DNA from: Candidatus Kapaibacterium sp.
GTDB taxonomy: Bacteria > Bacteroidota > Ignavibacteria > Kapaibacteriales > UBA2268
Assembly (NCBI GenBank): GCA_937927515.1
Contig: CALBDO010000012.1
Span: forward strand, 1-64,000
Length of the DNA stretch: 64,000 bases
Direction of reading: 5' to 3'
Part shown: positions 1-9,021 of the stretch, piece after piece
Numbering within the stretch: position 1 is the stretch's first letter
Layout: the number at the start of each line of letters is the position of its first letter
Notes under the pieces: model-generated
The model's input: only the letters and a program-made list of their open reading frames with translations
Told to the model about the DNA's origin: nothing
The model's database searches: none
Position numbers and translations under genes: made by a program

Positions 1-78
1 AGATTAAATCTGCGTGATTTTAGTAAGTTCTTAAAATCAAATGTACTTAGAAATTTTACCGTATTTTTTGAAAACTAG
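1..78 (+). CDS. C-terminal end of an unidentified protein (5' truncated)
   Basis: The frame starting at base 1 stays open for 25 codons and stops at TAG 76-78. The encoded tail is rich in Phe, Leu, Asn and Arg (it ends NFTVFFEN), which looks like the end of a real protein rather than random AT-rich sequence. There is too little to name a family. The next gene starts 71 bases downstream on the same strand. It could also be chance open frame. Confidence 0.35.
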   Translation, partial: RLNLRDFSKFLKSNVLRNFTVFFEN

Positions 79-149
79 TATTGGGTCCGCTTTAATTTTA
101 TATTTGAATTTTAAATTTTCTTCTGAATTCAAATAATTTTGAAGGAACT

Positions 150-563
150 ATGAAATATTTTAAAATCTTTTGGGTTTTGATAATTTTTTTAATTCTTGTT
201 CATACAGAAAATTACAGTCAAAAGAGTTTGAAGCGAATTTCACCCTGGGAAGTAGAGGCAACGTATTCTTATTGGTTTTATGAAAAAACAGATTTTGGTT
301 ATAATAGTTACTGTATCGAAAAATGGCAGATACATTTTCAAAATAACTCTTCATATTTGGTGACAAAAATAAAATTCAAGCTTATCATTAAAACTAATGA
401 TGGTGTTGTTTTATATAAGAAGGTTCATTCCGTCGATTTGGAAATAGAGCCTGGAGAGACCGTAGCAAGTGATGTTTTTCCTTTAAAAAATTTAGTCTGT
501 GCAGATTTTCCTTTTGACTCTGACAATTTCTACTGGAATATAGAAATACTGAAAGTAAATTAG
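150..563 (+). CDS. Small secreted protein of unknown function
   Basis: This is a 137-residue protein I do not recognise. It opens with a clear signal peptide (MKYFKIFWVLIIFLILVHT, cleavage probably near residues 20-24). The remainder has alternating hydrophobic and polar residues typical of a beta sandwich, with a run of matched strands from about residue 55 (WQIHFQNNSSYLVTKIKFKL) and two cysteines near residues 55 and 117. That pattern resembles the small FxLYD-like extracellular beta domains, but this is only an impression. The start follows a GAAGGA ribosome-binding site. It leads a plus-strand run of four exported proteins ending at 4524, each with its own spacer, so they may be separate transcripts. 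Confidence 0.7.
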   Translation: MKYFKIFWVLIIFLILVHTENYSQKSLKRISPWEVEATYSYWFYEKTDFGYNSYCIEKWQIHFQNNSSYLVTKIKFKLIIKTNDGVVLYKKVHSVDLEIEPGETVASDVFPLKNLVCADFPFDSDNFYWNIEILKVN

Positions 564-638
564 ATTATTCCCCATTATATTTCTTCAATGTTTAATTAAA
601 ATAATCAACATTATTATTAATCACAATTTGGAGGTTTT

Positions 639-2285
639 ATGTTTAGATTATTTGCATTTGTTGTTCTTTGTCTAATTGCGTTCAGTTGTTCAACAGTAAC
701 TATTCGAGTGGAACATTTCGACGCTTCGCCAGACGTAATTGAAGAAGGCTCCACAACAAAAATCTCTTGGAGTGTGACCGGAGCCGAGAGCGTTACAATT
801 GATGGAATTGGGGAAAACTTAAACCCAGTTGGCAACTTCGATATCACACTTTTTAATTCCAAGACATTTACACTTGTTGCAAAGAGAGGTTCAGAAACGG
901 TGCGTAAGTCTATTTTTGTAAAAGTTAATCCAAAAAAGCAAGAGAAAAAGGAAGAAGAACGGAAATCTACTCCGACTATTGAAAGGAGAAATACTACTGT
1001 TTCGCAATACGTCAAGGGATTGGTTAACGCGGAGAACGTGTCAGAAAAAGATAATCCTATCATGATGATTAATTTAATCGATGCAAAAGAATATCCTAAA
1101 AGAGTTAAACTATATGTGACAGTTAAAGACAAGTATGGCAATCACATAGCGAATTTAGCACCGCCTTATAATTTTGCCTATTTAGAAAATTGGAAGTCTT
1201 TGGTCGAACAAATTGAAGGTAAGGATTACCAAATAAGAGATTTTACAGTAGAAGAGGTACGCGAAAATATTGCACCACCTTTTACTACATCTTTTGTTCT
1301 TGATTATAGTGGGTCTATGTCCGATGATTATAATTTTGTTGAACGAGCTTTAGAAAAGGCAGTAAATTTCGTAAGACCTAATGTAGATGATTTTGAAGTA
1401 ATACAATTTGACCAAGATATTCACTTATCGGTAAGTTTAACCTCGAATAAAAATGACATAATTAATCTCATACCTTATGACGTTCTGGGTGGAGCTACTG
1501 CGTTTTATGATGCTTCAATTTTGGGTTTAAATGATATATCGAGATCAAGCAAGGAAAAAGTGGCAATTCTTTTTACTGATGGAGCTGATAATTCTTCATT
1601 ATCTCGAGCATATGATGTTATTTTAAAAGCAAGAGAAGTAGGTGCAAGAGTTTTCATAATTGGATTTAATAGAGCATTTGGTGGATTCTTGAAGTCAGTT
1701 TTGGACGGTATAGCAGTACAAACTGGTGGTAAAGCTTACTTTCCTAAAAGTCTGGATGAACTTGATGACATCTTTGCGGAGATTTATCAAATAATGAAAG
1801 TATACTATCTTGTAACTTATTCAGCGATAAAATCTGAAGTTAATATTCGATGGGTCAAACTCTTCCTAGACTTTCCAAATTGGAACAAAGTTCTTTTAGC
1901 CGAACGTGAATACTATGTCAAGCCTGTTCCATTTGAAGAGGAAGAGGGTAGAGAAATAGCTTTGGCATGGTTTGATAATAATAAATACACAATTAAAGAC
2001 CAGTACATGGATAAAATAAAAAGAGTTGCCGAGATTCTCAAGGCAAATCCCAAAAGGAAGATACTTATTGTGGGTCACACCGATTCAAGGGGTAGCGACG
2101 TTTACAACAATGCATTATCATTGAAGAGGGCACAAGCTTTAGCAAGAGTATTAATAAGTCTCGGTGTCAAAAAACAACAAATCTATAAAATTGAGGGACG
2201 TGGCAAAAAAGAATTAATATATCCAAATGAGCAAAATGAGTATGAGCTTAATGAAAATAGACGCGTAGCTATAAAGTTTCTATAA
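639..2285 (+). CDS. Lipoprotein with von Willebrand factor A and OmpA C-terminal domains
   Basis: The 548-residue protein starts with a lipoprotein signal (lipobox IAFSC, Cys17). Residues about 20-97 look like an Ig-like beta domain, followed by a charged linker rich in Lys and Glu (98-118). Residues about 213-390 are a vWA domain with an intact metal-ion site: DYSGS at 222-226, Thr287 in GGATAF, and Asp314 in TDGAD. The C-terminus (about 440-548) is an OmpA-like peptidoglycan-binding domain with the signature HTDSRG followed by the conserved ALSLKRA helix. Its likely place is the periplasmic face of the outer membrane, tethered to lipid and peptidoglycan while the vWA domain binds a partner in a metal-dependent way. 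The start is fixed by a TTTGGAGG site 6 bases upstream. The ligand of the vWA domain cannot be told from sequence. Confidence 0.9.
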   Translation: MFRLFAFVVLCLIAFSCSTVTIRVEHFDASPDVIEEGSTTKISWSVTGAESVTIDGIGENLNPVGNFDITLFNSKTFTLVAKRGSETVRKSIFVKVNPKKQEKKEEERKSTPTIERRNTTVSQYVKGLVNAENVSEKDNPIMMINLIDAKEYPKRVKLYVTVKDKYGNHIANLAPPYNFAYLENWKSLVEQIEGKDYQIRDFTVEEVRENIAPPFTTSFVLDYSGSMSDDYNFVERALEKAVNFVRPNVDDFEVIQFDQDIHLSVSLTSNKNDIINLIPYDVLGGATAFYDASILGLNDISRSSKEKVAILFTDGADNSSLSRAYDVILKAREVGARVFIIGFNRAFGGFLKSVLDGIAVQTGGKAYFPKSLDELDDIFAEIYQIMKVYYLVTYSAIKSEVNIRWVKLFLDFPNWNKVLLAEREYYVKPVPFEEEEGREIALAWFDNNKYTIKDQYMDKIKRVAEILKANPKRKILIVGHTDSRGSDVYNNALSLKRAQALARVLISLGVKKQQIYKIEGRGKKELIYPNEQNEYELNENRRVAIKFL

Positions 2286-2434
2286 ACCTAATATATTCTC
2301 TTTTCTTTTATTTTTAATTGATGCGTTTATAAAAGTAATTCACAAGTATTCATCGCAATTTCTTCAAATTAATGATTTGCTTAAAACAGAATGATTAATT
2401 TTATCATCTTTTATTAACACAATTCAAAAAAACT

Positions 2435-2575
2435 GGGGCTATCATTTGCAAGTTCAAAAGTTTATTGTCCACGAAATTCTTTTTAAAGCTGAGATATTTA
2501 AAAACAAAGAACTCTTTGAAAAACTCAAATTTTTGAATATTTTACAATTATCAATCCAAATGATAGCCCCTATCA
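2435..2575 (+). promoter_or_regulatory. Long inverted repeat with a competing local hairpin upstream of a secreted protein gene
   Basis: A perfect 14-base inverted repeat is present: GGGGCTATCATTTG at 2435-2448 and CAAATGATAGCCCC at 2557-2570, separated by 108 AT-rich bases. The right arm is also part of a local hairpin at 2561-2575 (TGATAG, loop CCC, CTATCA), so the two folds cannot form at once. The element ends 30 bases before the ATG of the gene at 2606. It could be a regulatory leader, or the ends of a short miniature inverted-repeat element; no other copy of the arms was noticed in the window. This is the only structure seen in the 320-base gap 2286-2605. Confidence 0.4.
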
Positions 2576-2605
2576 AATTTTGTTAATTAAAATAGAAGGT
2601 GAAAT

Positions 2606-2977
2606 ATGAAAAAGAATTTTGTTTATTTCTTGATTGTTTCATTTTTAGTATTTTTAAGTTTAATTTATTTATTTGCTTCTTCGGTGGATTATAAAGTATA
2701 TATAACACAAAAATCTGGTAATTATTATAAAATTGAACAAACAAACCTATGGATTAAAACAAGTTATTGCTACGAATATGCTTATTATAGAGAAGTAACT
2801 TTAAGGACTTATGGTTATGGCTTAGTAAAAGGAAGAATATTTTTTGAAAATGGTAGACAATGTCAGGTTGATGAGTTTTATAAAGAGGTCCCGGTAAATT
2901 ACAAAACATTAGGCATTACCATGGATGGAAGAATTGTGCAAATTGATTTTCTATTAGTTCCAACCACTACATATTGA
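2606..2977 (+). CDS. Small secreted protein of unknown function
   Basis: The 123-residue product is not recognised. It starts with a long hydrophobic segment (residues about 5-26, ending SLIYLFASS) that should act as a signal peptide or an N-terminal anchor. The mature part is very rich in Tyr (for example SYCYEYAYY near residues 53-61), has two cysteines, and alternates hydrophobic and polar residues as in a small beta domain. A GAAGGTG ribosome-binding site precedes the ATG. The gene follows the inverted repeat at 2435-2575 and precedes the HtrA-like protease gene by 62 bases. Confidence 0.65.
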   Translation: MKKNFVYFLIVSFLVFLSLIYLFASSVDYKVYITQKSGNYYKIEQTNLWIKTSYCYEYAYYREVTLRTYGYGLVKGRIFFENGRQCQVDEFYKEVPVNYKTLGITMDGRIVQIDFLLVPTTTY

Positions 2978-3039
2978 AACTAAACTTTGAAAAATTAAAG
3001 TAGCTTCAGAACTATTTTAAAACAAAATGGAGGTGAGAA

Positions 3040-4524
3040 ATGAAAATGAAAAATCTAATATTGATACTTTCTTCTATTTTGTATGTGTTTACCCTAAACG
3101 AAGGATTTGCACAATTTTTCTCAGCGACAAAGATTTATGAGAAATGTTCTGATGCTGTGGTGCTAATAACCACTCCTTTTGGTAGTCACGGTACTGGTTT
3201 TTTCATCAATGAATATGGTTACATTGTCACAAATTACCATGTTGTAGCGAACATGTTACCAGCAAACATAACAGTTTGGACAAAAGATGGTTCTAGATAT
3301 GATGTGATAAGTATTGATGAAGTTCCTGAGTATGAAGATTTAGACATTGCAATCTTAAAGATTAATGGTACAACTCGGCATTATCTTTCCTTAAAGCCAG
3401 ATGAAGCCACTGTAGGGGAGGAAGTGGTCGCAATCGGCCATCCTAATCGAGACTACTGGAACCAATCAAAAGGCATAATTTCTAAAATAAATCTTAATGA
3501 TGTATTCTTATTACAACATGATGTTGCGACTGATGAGGGCAATAGTGGTGGTCCATTAATTAACGCAAAAGGTCAGGTAGTGGGAGTGGTAACTGGCTAT
3601 AAGCGGATGTTTGACAATTACGGAAATTTTAAAATTCAAGAAACTGGGAAATTAGCTACTAAAATTTCTTGGGTTAAAAAGGTTTTAGTTTCCAGAGGAA
3701 TAAAGTATTATGTTCATCCGACTGTAGTTGAAGGTATGACGGAATACGAAAGACAATTTGAAGAGTTGCAAAAAGAAAAAGAAATGTTAAACCAAGATAG
3801 AGAAAATTTAAGAAAAGAGAGAGAAGCTCTCAACGCTGAGAGGAGCAAATTCTACAATGAAAAAGTAGAGTTCGAGAAAGCAAAATTAGAGGCAATGAAT
3901 TTAATAGAAAAAGCTAATACCATCAGGAAAGAGATTGACAAAGAAAAATCAACTATTAAGAAAAAATTGGATGAGATAATAGAGAGGGAGAAACAATTAG
4001 AAGAGAAAGAACTGCGTTTAAGGGAGAAGGAATTGGCCTTGAGAAGGATGTTGCCGACAAGATTTGCCTTTGAGCTTTCCATAAATCCAAATTTCCTATA
4101 TAGCAAAAATTATAACTACCGCTCTGCGTTTTTAAATGGTTCCTTGGGCTTGTTTTATCGATTCGGTTTTACTTGGGACCATACGAATTATAACTACGTT
4201 TCCGATAGGATTGGAATTGTGTTTGGGAATCATAAATTTTTCGATGTCAAAGCAGGAAACTTTCTTAAAGAGTACTATCAAGATGTTTCTCTTGCGATTG
4301 AATTCGATGAGGTTATCCGTGTTGGTTTTGGCAGAAATTTACCTAACCAATATGATTATTTTAATAACAAAGTGTATAATTTTGCATATGTACGAATGAA
4401 TCTCACAAATTATCCAATCGTTGTTGGACTTAATGCTGCGTTCTATTCTAATAATGAACTTAGATTACAAAATTTTGTGTTGGGATTGCACATTTCGCTA
4501 AATTTAAATTTCTTAAGAATTTGA
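3040..4524 (+). CDS. HtrA-like serine protease fused to a coiled coil and a C-terminal beta domain
   Basis: The 494-residue protein has a signal peptide (to about residue 24, ending EGFAQ). Residues about 30-225 are a trypsin-fold protease of the HtrA/DegP type with all three catalytic residues: His67 in TNYHVV, Asp102 in EDLDIAILK, and Ser169 in GNSGGP. No PDZ domain follows. Instead residues about 230-345 are a highly charged coiled coil of Glu, Lys and Arg heptads. The last 145 residues (from FAFELSINPNF) alternate aromatic and polar residues in strand-like blocks and resemble a small outer-membrane barrel or lipid-binding beta domain. The order protease - coil - beta domain is unlike DegP or DegS. 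A strong GGAGGTG site fixes the start. It probably acts in the envelope, with the coil setting the distance between membrane and protease; substrates are unknown. Confidence 0.85.
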   Translation: MKMKNLILILSSILYVFTLNEGFAQFFSATKIYEKCSDAVVLITTPFGSHGTGFFINEYGYIVTNYHVVANMLPANITVWTKDGSRYDVISIDEVPEYEDLDIAILKINGTTRHYLSLKPDEATVGEEVVAIGHPNRDYWNQSKGIISKINLNDVFLLQHDVATDEGNSGGPLINAKGQVVGVVTGYKRMFDNYGNFKIQETGKLATKISWVKKVLVSRGIKYYVHPTVVEGMTEYERQFEELQKEKEMLNQDRENLRKEREALNAERSKFYNEKVEFEKAKLEAMNLIEKANTIRKEIDKEKSTIKKKLDEIIEREKQLEEKELRLREKELALRRMLPTRFAFELSINPNFLYSKNYNYRSAFLNGSLGLFYRFGFTWDHTNYNYVSDRIGIVFGNHKFFDVKAGNFLKEYYQDVSLAIEFDEVIRVGFGRNLPNQYDYFNNKVYNFAYVRMNLTNYPIVVGLNAAFYSNNELRLQNFVLGLHISLNLNFLRI

Positions 4525-5276
4525 AATGGAGGTGTGTTCGCTTTTGAAATCTGATGAGGGTAACTTTATTTCATTCTTTTCTTTGTTTAGGTAGTATTAA
4601 ATTTTAATTTAGTCGAGATGAACTCTGCCTATTAATTAGTTACTCAAATTCAATTAAAAAATAACTTTTATTTCTTTAAATCAGTTGCTTATTGAAGTAA
4701 TAACCATCTTTGAAGTCCCAAAGAGTTGGTCGTAATATCCTTTAACTTGAAAAACGTAAATCTTATCTGGAGTTTTAAAGTACATTCCCAGAACTTGAAA
4801 ATATTATCACAAACTTTTCATTCTTTCATAATACACTCCTACTGGCAGATAAGAGTTAAGAATATTTGTAAAGCAAGGTTCGTGCCTTATTTCAACATAC
4901 TTAATACATTCCCCAAGTATGTTAAAGTTAAAGTTTCTTTAAAGCTTAAAACATTTTCCTTACGATTATTTGGGATTTAGATTTTCTTAATAACTCTTAT
5001 TTATCAATGTAGGTGATAATTTGTTAATAGTTAGTATGTTTGAGAGTTAAATAGGCTAAGATTATTCCCTGCAATAATGCAAGTTGAGGTTGAGAAATAG
5101 TAGGTACTCATCCCTTGATTTGTTTGGACCTCCTGTGATTATCATGATAAAATTGTTTAAATATGGGTGGATAACAACGAAATAACCGTTAAATCAGAGA
5201 GACTCTTAAATCCTTCTATTGTGGGTTCATGTCTAAGCAAACTAACATTTGGGAAAACAATTGGATTTTACGATAA
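4525..5276. other. Gene-poor region of 752 bases
   Basis: No intact gene is supported between the HtrA-like protease gene and the minus-strand histidine kinase gene. Just after the protease stop a strong ribosome-binding-like GGAGGTG recurs at 4528-4534 but leads nowhere; a 22-codon frame from ATG 4526 stops at TAG. The minus strand holds the decayed frame listed at 4681-4938. The part from 4980 to 5276 shows no coding signal on either strand. Together these look like an old, eroding gene neighbourhood. Confidence 0.5.
4681..4938 (-). pseudogene. Decayed reading frame with two in-frame stops
   Basis: Read on the minus strand, one frame from 4938 down to 4681 gives protein-like sequence of about 85 codons. 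Recognisable runs are KYVEIRHEPCFTNILNSYLP and, further on, YFKTPDKIYVFQVKGYYDQL. They are joined in the same frame but separated by two consecutive stop codons (TGA TAA at 4804-4809). The frame ends at TGA 4681-4683 and is closed upstream by TAA at 4939-4941, with no ATG and ribosome site at its head. The composition is unlike noncoding DNA, so I read it as the 3' remnant of an inactivated gene. The family is not recognised. A plus-strand frame covering the same bases (4726-4980) appears to be its antisense shadow. Confidence 0.4.
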
Positions 5277-7823
5277 TCAGTCGAAATTAATTGGAATTGT
5301 GAATGTGAATGTTGTCCCTTTGCCCTCTTCACTTTCAACCCAAATCTTCCCCCCGTGTAGTTTGATTAGCTCGGCACAGAGTATTAAACCTAAACCAGTG
5401 CCTTGCTCGTTTTCTGTGCCAACAGTCGAGACGTTATGCTCAATTTTAAAAAGTTTGTCTTTTTTTTCCTTTGGCATTCCTATACCTTCGTCGCGGACAG
5501 AAACTTTTAATGATGGGATATTACCTTCGTATATGTTTTCTACATTTAAATACACATTTGAGTTTCGGTAGGAAAATTTAATCGCATTGGAAAGCAAATT
5601 TCGGATAACTGTGGTAATCATATTTCTATCGAGGTATACCATAAAATCTACGCTTTTATTGTAAAGAACGTTAATGTTTTTGTTTTTTGCAGCTGGTTCA
5701 ATGTAACGAAGAGTGTCGTGGAGCAAAAGATTAATGTTAATCCATTCTGGACGAAAGACCACTCTGCCAGTTTGTGTTTTAGCCCAAGTAAGAAGATTCT
5801 CGAGCAAATTTTTTAAAAGAGTTGAAGTTTTGAATATATGATTTACGTATTCTCGAATTTTTTCTGGCGTGAAAGTATCGAAAAATTTATCAAGTATTTC
5901 TGAATCTGTCAGAATTGATTGTAATGGATTCCGCAAGTCGTGTGCTAATATTGAAAAGAATTTGTCTTTAGCGGAGTTTGCCTCTCTTAATTCGCTTTCA
6001 GATTTGGCAAGCTTCTCATTAAGAATTATTAGCTTTCTACTTTCCTCTGCAAGGGTTTCATTAAGTATCTTGAGTTCATAATTGGCTTGCTCGAGAATTT
6101 CTTGAACCCGTCTGTGTTCCTCAACTTCGAATTTATACTCCTCGAGTGCTGTTTGAAGGTCCCTGGTACGTTCTTCTACTTTCTTTTCCAACTCAAGGTT
6201 CAATTTGATTAGTTCTTCTTCTGCTTTTTTGCGAGCAGTAATGTCTATAAGAATTGTAATTATTCCTGCCAGGTTCCCATCGAAATCTTTGTATGATGAC
6301 TTGTATATCGCAAAATCTTTGATGCCTTCGTTTGCCGTAACTATTTTTACGTCATAAGGAGCAACATTTTCACTTTGAAGTAATTTTTGGTTTGTCGCTC
6401 TATGTTTTACAATGAAATCTTCGGGGAAAATATTTTGAAAATCAGAGACTTGCTTGCCAAGAAAGTCTTTTTTGCTGGTTTGCAAAATTTGCTCTTGGAA
6501 GCTTTTGTTGCATCCAACAATTTTAAATTCAGTGTTCTCATAGAATATTGGCATTGGGATTGTGTCCAGAAGTACGTGAAGGAAAGTATTATAATCAGAG
6601 ACTTTTTGCTCTAAATCTTTTTGATTTGTGAAATCGCTAATAATCCCAACAACCGAAATTATCTTCCCTTCCTCTGTAAGAAAAAATCCACTTTCCTTTA
6701 CATATCTTTGTCTTCCTTCTGAGTCAACAATTCTATAAATCAAACTGTAGGGAGAAAGATTTTCACAATGCATTTGGAAGGTTTGATGGTATTTTTCAAT
6801 ATCTTGTTTCAAAATTTTCTCGTACCATTTTTCTTTAGTGTTGAGTTTCTTTGGTGAATATCCAAACAATTCCTCTATGTTATTGCTCCAGATTACTTTG
6901 CCAGATTCCCATTCTCTTTCGAATACAGCTTGTCCGGTGGCAGTGGTAGCAAAATCAAATCTCTTCTTCCAATGTTTAAGCTCTATTTCTGCCCTTTTCT
7001 TTTCAGTTATATTGTATGCGAAAATTATTATTCCTATTATGTTTTGCTCGAAGAATAAAGGAATTCGCTCTACAAGAAAGTATTTTTCCTCTTTAGAATT
7101 AATTGTATAACGTTCTTCGCTTCCTATAATGGGTTTCTTACTTACCAGCACTGTCTTTTCCTTTTCCAGGCAAACCTTTGTTGTCTCTAAATTAAATATT
7201 GAATCAGAAAATTTACCTTCGACCTCATTTGGAGTATATCCAAATGTATCGCAAAAACATTTGTTCACTTTGATAATTCTATTTTTAGTGTCTTTTAAGT
7301 AAACTGAATATGGAATGTTGTTTAAGATTAGTTTTAAATCTTGATAGGTTTTTACGATATTAAAATAATCGTTTTCCGTTCTTTCTTCGTAAAAAATCAA
7401 TCCTAGATAAAAGTTCAAGTGATTTACTTGGTATTTGTAAAGAAGGATTCTTTGTTCTATATTTCTTGGAAAGGGTAGGTGTTCAAACTGTTTTTTTATG
7501 AATGCGAAATTCTGTTGGGAGAGCTTGAATTTTTCGAGGTCGTCATCAAGCCCAAAAGTTTTTAAGTTTAAATTTGCCTCACTTGATAAGTTCCCGGATT
7601 GGAAGAAATTAAAAAAAATGTGGTTAGAAATGATAATATTATTGTGGGAATCGGCTAAAAACATTGGCATTGGGAATTCATTTATTACCTCGGTTATTGT
7701 TTTAGACCCAATTGGATTCTTTTCGATGTACGAAAGTAATTCTGGATAAAAGGTCTCGACAACTTCTTGGCTTTTTAAAAAGTTTAGAAAATCAATCCAT
7801 TTTGAAATCTCAAATTCAATCAT
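5277..7823 (-). CDS. Multi-PAS sensor histidine kinase
   Basis: An 848-residue kinase with no membrane segment, so probably cytosolic. The N-terminal two thirds hold about four PAS-type sensor modules; each later one ends in a typical PAC phrase such as GIIIFAYNITEKKRAE, GIISDFTNQKDLE or GIITILIDITARKKAEEE. A coiled coil (about 540-615) leads to the HisKA domain with phospho-acceptor His628 in SILAHDLRNP. The HATPase domain has the N box (NLLSNAIKF, about 742-750), G1 (DEGIG, about 778) and G2 (GTGLGL, about 808). A GGAG site precedes the ATG. No response regulator is next to it, so it is an orphan kinase whose partner lies elsewhere. The signal it senses cannot be inferred; flavin- or heme-binding residues were not identified in the PAS domains. 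Confidence 0.93.
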   Translation of the reverse strand: MIEFEISKWIDFLNFLKSQEVVETFYPELLSYIEKNPIGSKTITEVINEFPMPMFLADSHNNIIISNHIFFNFFQSGNLSSEANLNLKTFGLDDDLEKFKLSQQNFAFIKKQFEHLPFPRNIEQRILLYKYQVNHLNFYLGLIFYEERTENDYFNIVKTYQDLKLILNNIPYSVYLKDTKNRIIKVNKCFCDTFGYTPNEVEGKFSDSIFNLETTKVCLEKEKTVLVSKKPIIGSEERYTINSKEEKYFLVERIPLFFEQNIIGIIIFAYNITEKKRAEIELKHWKKRFDFATTATGQAVFEREWESGKVIWSNNIEELFGYSPKKLNTKEKWYEKILKQDIEKYHQTFQMHCENLSPYSLIYRIVDSEGRQRYVKESGFFLTEEGKIISVVGIISDFTNQKDLEQKVSDYNTFLHVLLDTIPMPIFYENTEFKIVGCNKSFQEQILQTSKKDFLGKQVSDFQNIFPEDFIVKHRATNQKLLQSENVAPYDVKIVTANEGIKDFAIYKSSYKDFDGNLAGIITILIDITARKKAEEELIKLNLELEKKVEERTRDLQTALEEYKFEVEEHRRVQEILEQANYELKILNETLAEESRKLIILNEKLAKSESELREANSAKDKFFSILAHDLRNPLQSILTDSEILDKFFDTFTPEKIREYVNHIFKTSTLLKNLLENLLTWAKTQTGRVVFRPEWININLLLHDTLRYIEPAAKNKNINVLYNKSVDFMVYLDRNMITTVIRNLLSNAIKFSYRNSNVYLNVENIYEGNIPSLKVSVRDEGIGMPKEKKDKLFKIEHNVSTVGTENEQGTGLGLILCAELIKLHGGKIWVESEEGKGTTFTFTIPINFD

Positions 7824-7977
7824 ATTAAACTAACTCCTACCATCACCTCGAAAGCAAAAGACTAGTAAAAATCATACCAAAATTTGACATTGGATAGACT
7901 TCTTAAAATTGAATACAATCCACAATGTTGAAAGCAAATTTAGAAGTTAGTTTGGATAGATTTTTCCTATTGGAATG

Positions 7978-9021
7978 CTAAAATTGAAGGGATAAACCTA
8001 TAGTATAAAAAATTTTGTTTCTGGAAATATAGTCTTTGCCAAGTGAGAAATCAATGCTAAATAAGTTATAAAAATCAAAGAATGTAGGTTTGATAGATAG
8101 TCCCATACCCCAAACAGTCATTGGAAAGAATTGAAATAATCCATCGGTTTCGCCCGCAATTGTTATGCCACCACGGATGGTGAGTACATCAATTGGGGTT
8201 AGTTCCATAGCTAAGACAATACTTGGGTATTTTTGGTGTTGAATGAATTGTGCATCAAAGCTCAATAAGATAAATTCTGGCGGTGGTTGAACTAATGAGT
8301 CTAACAATCCAATTTCATTTCTAAATAAAACGGTTTTTGGTTCAGAAAGAGGAATCTCCGTAGCAATACCACCCCTTAGACGAAATGGAATTATGGTTTT
8401 CTCTTCGCGGGTATTAAATTTCAAGAACCCACTGATATTTTGTATCCCAAGCCCGAAATTGAATAGATTAAATACATCAAATTTAGAACCAAAATCGAAA
8501 GCAAAACCATAACCGCTTATTCCACTTCCAACCAATGAATTGTTCAAGTATTTTGCAGTCACTCCAAAACTTGCAACACCTGTAGAGTAAGATGCTCCAA
8601 TTGCAATTGTGGTGAAATAATCTGTTAAGTTTCCGATTTCAGTACCAGAAGAATTGCGAGCTGTAAATCTACCAGATTTAAAAGAAGTGAGTGAGACCCC
8701 AATTCCGAATTCTTGAAATGATTGACCATAGGAAAGGTTGGCGTAGTTTCTGCCGTAATCAAATTGAGACAAAGATAGAATTATCATAGGTACAGGAGCA
8801 CAAGAGGCAAAGCCAGCAGGGTTATAAAAAATAGTATTAGGGTCATTGGAAATAGCAGTAAAAGCTCCAGCAAGAGCAATTTGCCTAGCGCCTGTTTCTT
8901 TTAAAAGATAAGAACCAGAATAACCACCACCACTAGTTTGCGAATACGAATTTAAATATGTTTGAAGCATTATCATTAAACATAATTGAAAAAAACCCAG
9001 TTTGATAGTTGAAATTCTCAT
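7978..9021 (-). CDS. PorV/PorQ (UPF0164) family outer-membrane barrel
   Basis: The 347-residue protein has a signal peptide (to about residue 28, YSQTS) and then the hallmark of this family near residues 45-75: GARQIALAGAFTAI followed by DPNTIFYNPAGFA. The rest alternates hydrophobic and polar residues as in a FadL-like 14-strand barrel and ends on an aromatic residue (IGLSLQF), as outer-membrane barrels do. PorV family members escort T9SS cargo to the attachment machinery; PorQ and other paralogues have related roles. Its start overlaps the stop of the upstream T9SS-tail gene by four bases (ATGA), so the two are translationally coupled. It is probably one of several paralogues; whether it is the true PorV cannot be decided here. 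Confidence 0.85.
   Translation of the reverse strand: MRISTIKLGFFQLCLMIMLQTYLNSYSQTSGGGYSGSYLLKETGARQIALAGAFTAISNDPNTIFYNPAGFASCAPVPMIILSLSQFDYGRNYANLSYGQSFQEFGIGVSLTSFKSGRFTARNSSGTEIGNLTDYFTTIAIGASYSTGVASFGVTAKYLNNSLVGSGISGYGFAFDFGSKFDVFNLFNFGLGIQNISGFLKFNTREEKTIIPFRLRGGIATEIPLSEPKTVLFRNEIGLLDSLVQPPPEFILLSFDAQFIQHQKYPSIVLAMELTPIDVLTIRGGITIAGETDGLFQFFPMTVWGMGLSIKPTFFDFYNLFSIDFSLGKDYISRNKIFYTIGLSLQF

Noticed and set aside
4726-4980. Plus-strand open frame of 84 codons in the gene desert
   Set aside because: It is the antisense of the decayed minus-strand frame at 4681-4938, has no ribosome-binding site, and its composition is not protein-like.
5167-5571. Plus-strand frame of 134 codons at the end of the histidine kinase gene
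   Set aside because: It is opposite the conserved HATPase motifs of the kinase, which are clearly coding on the minus strand.
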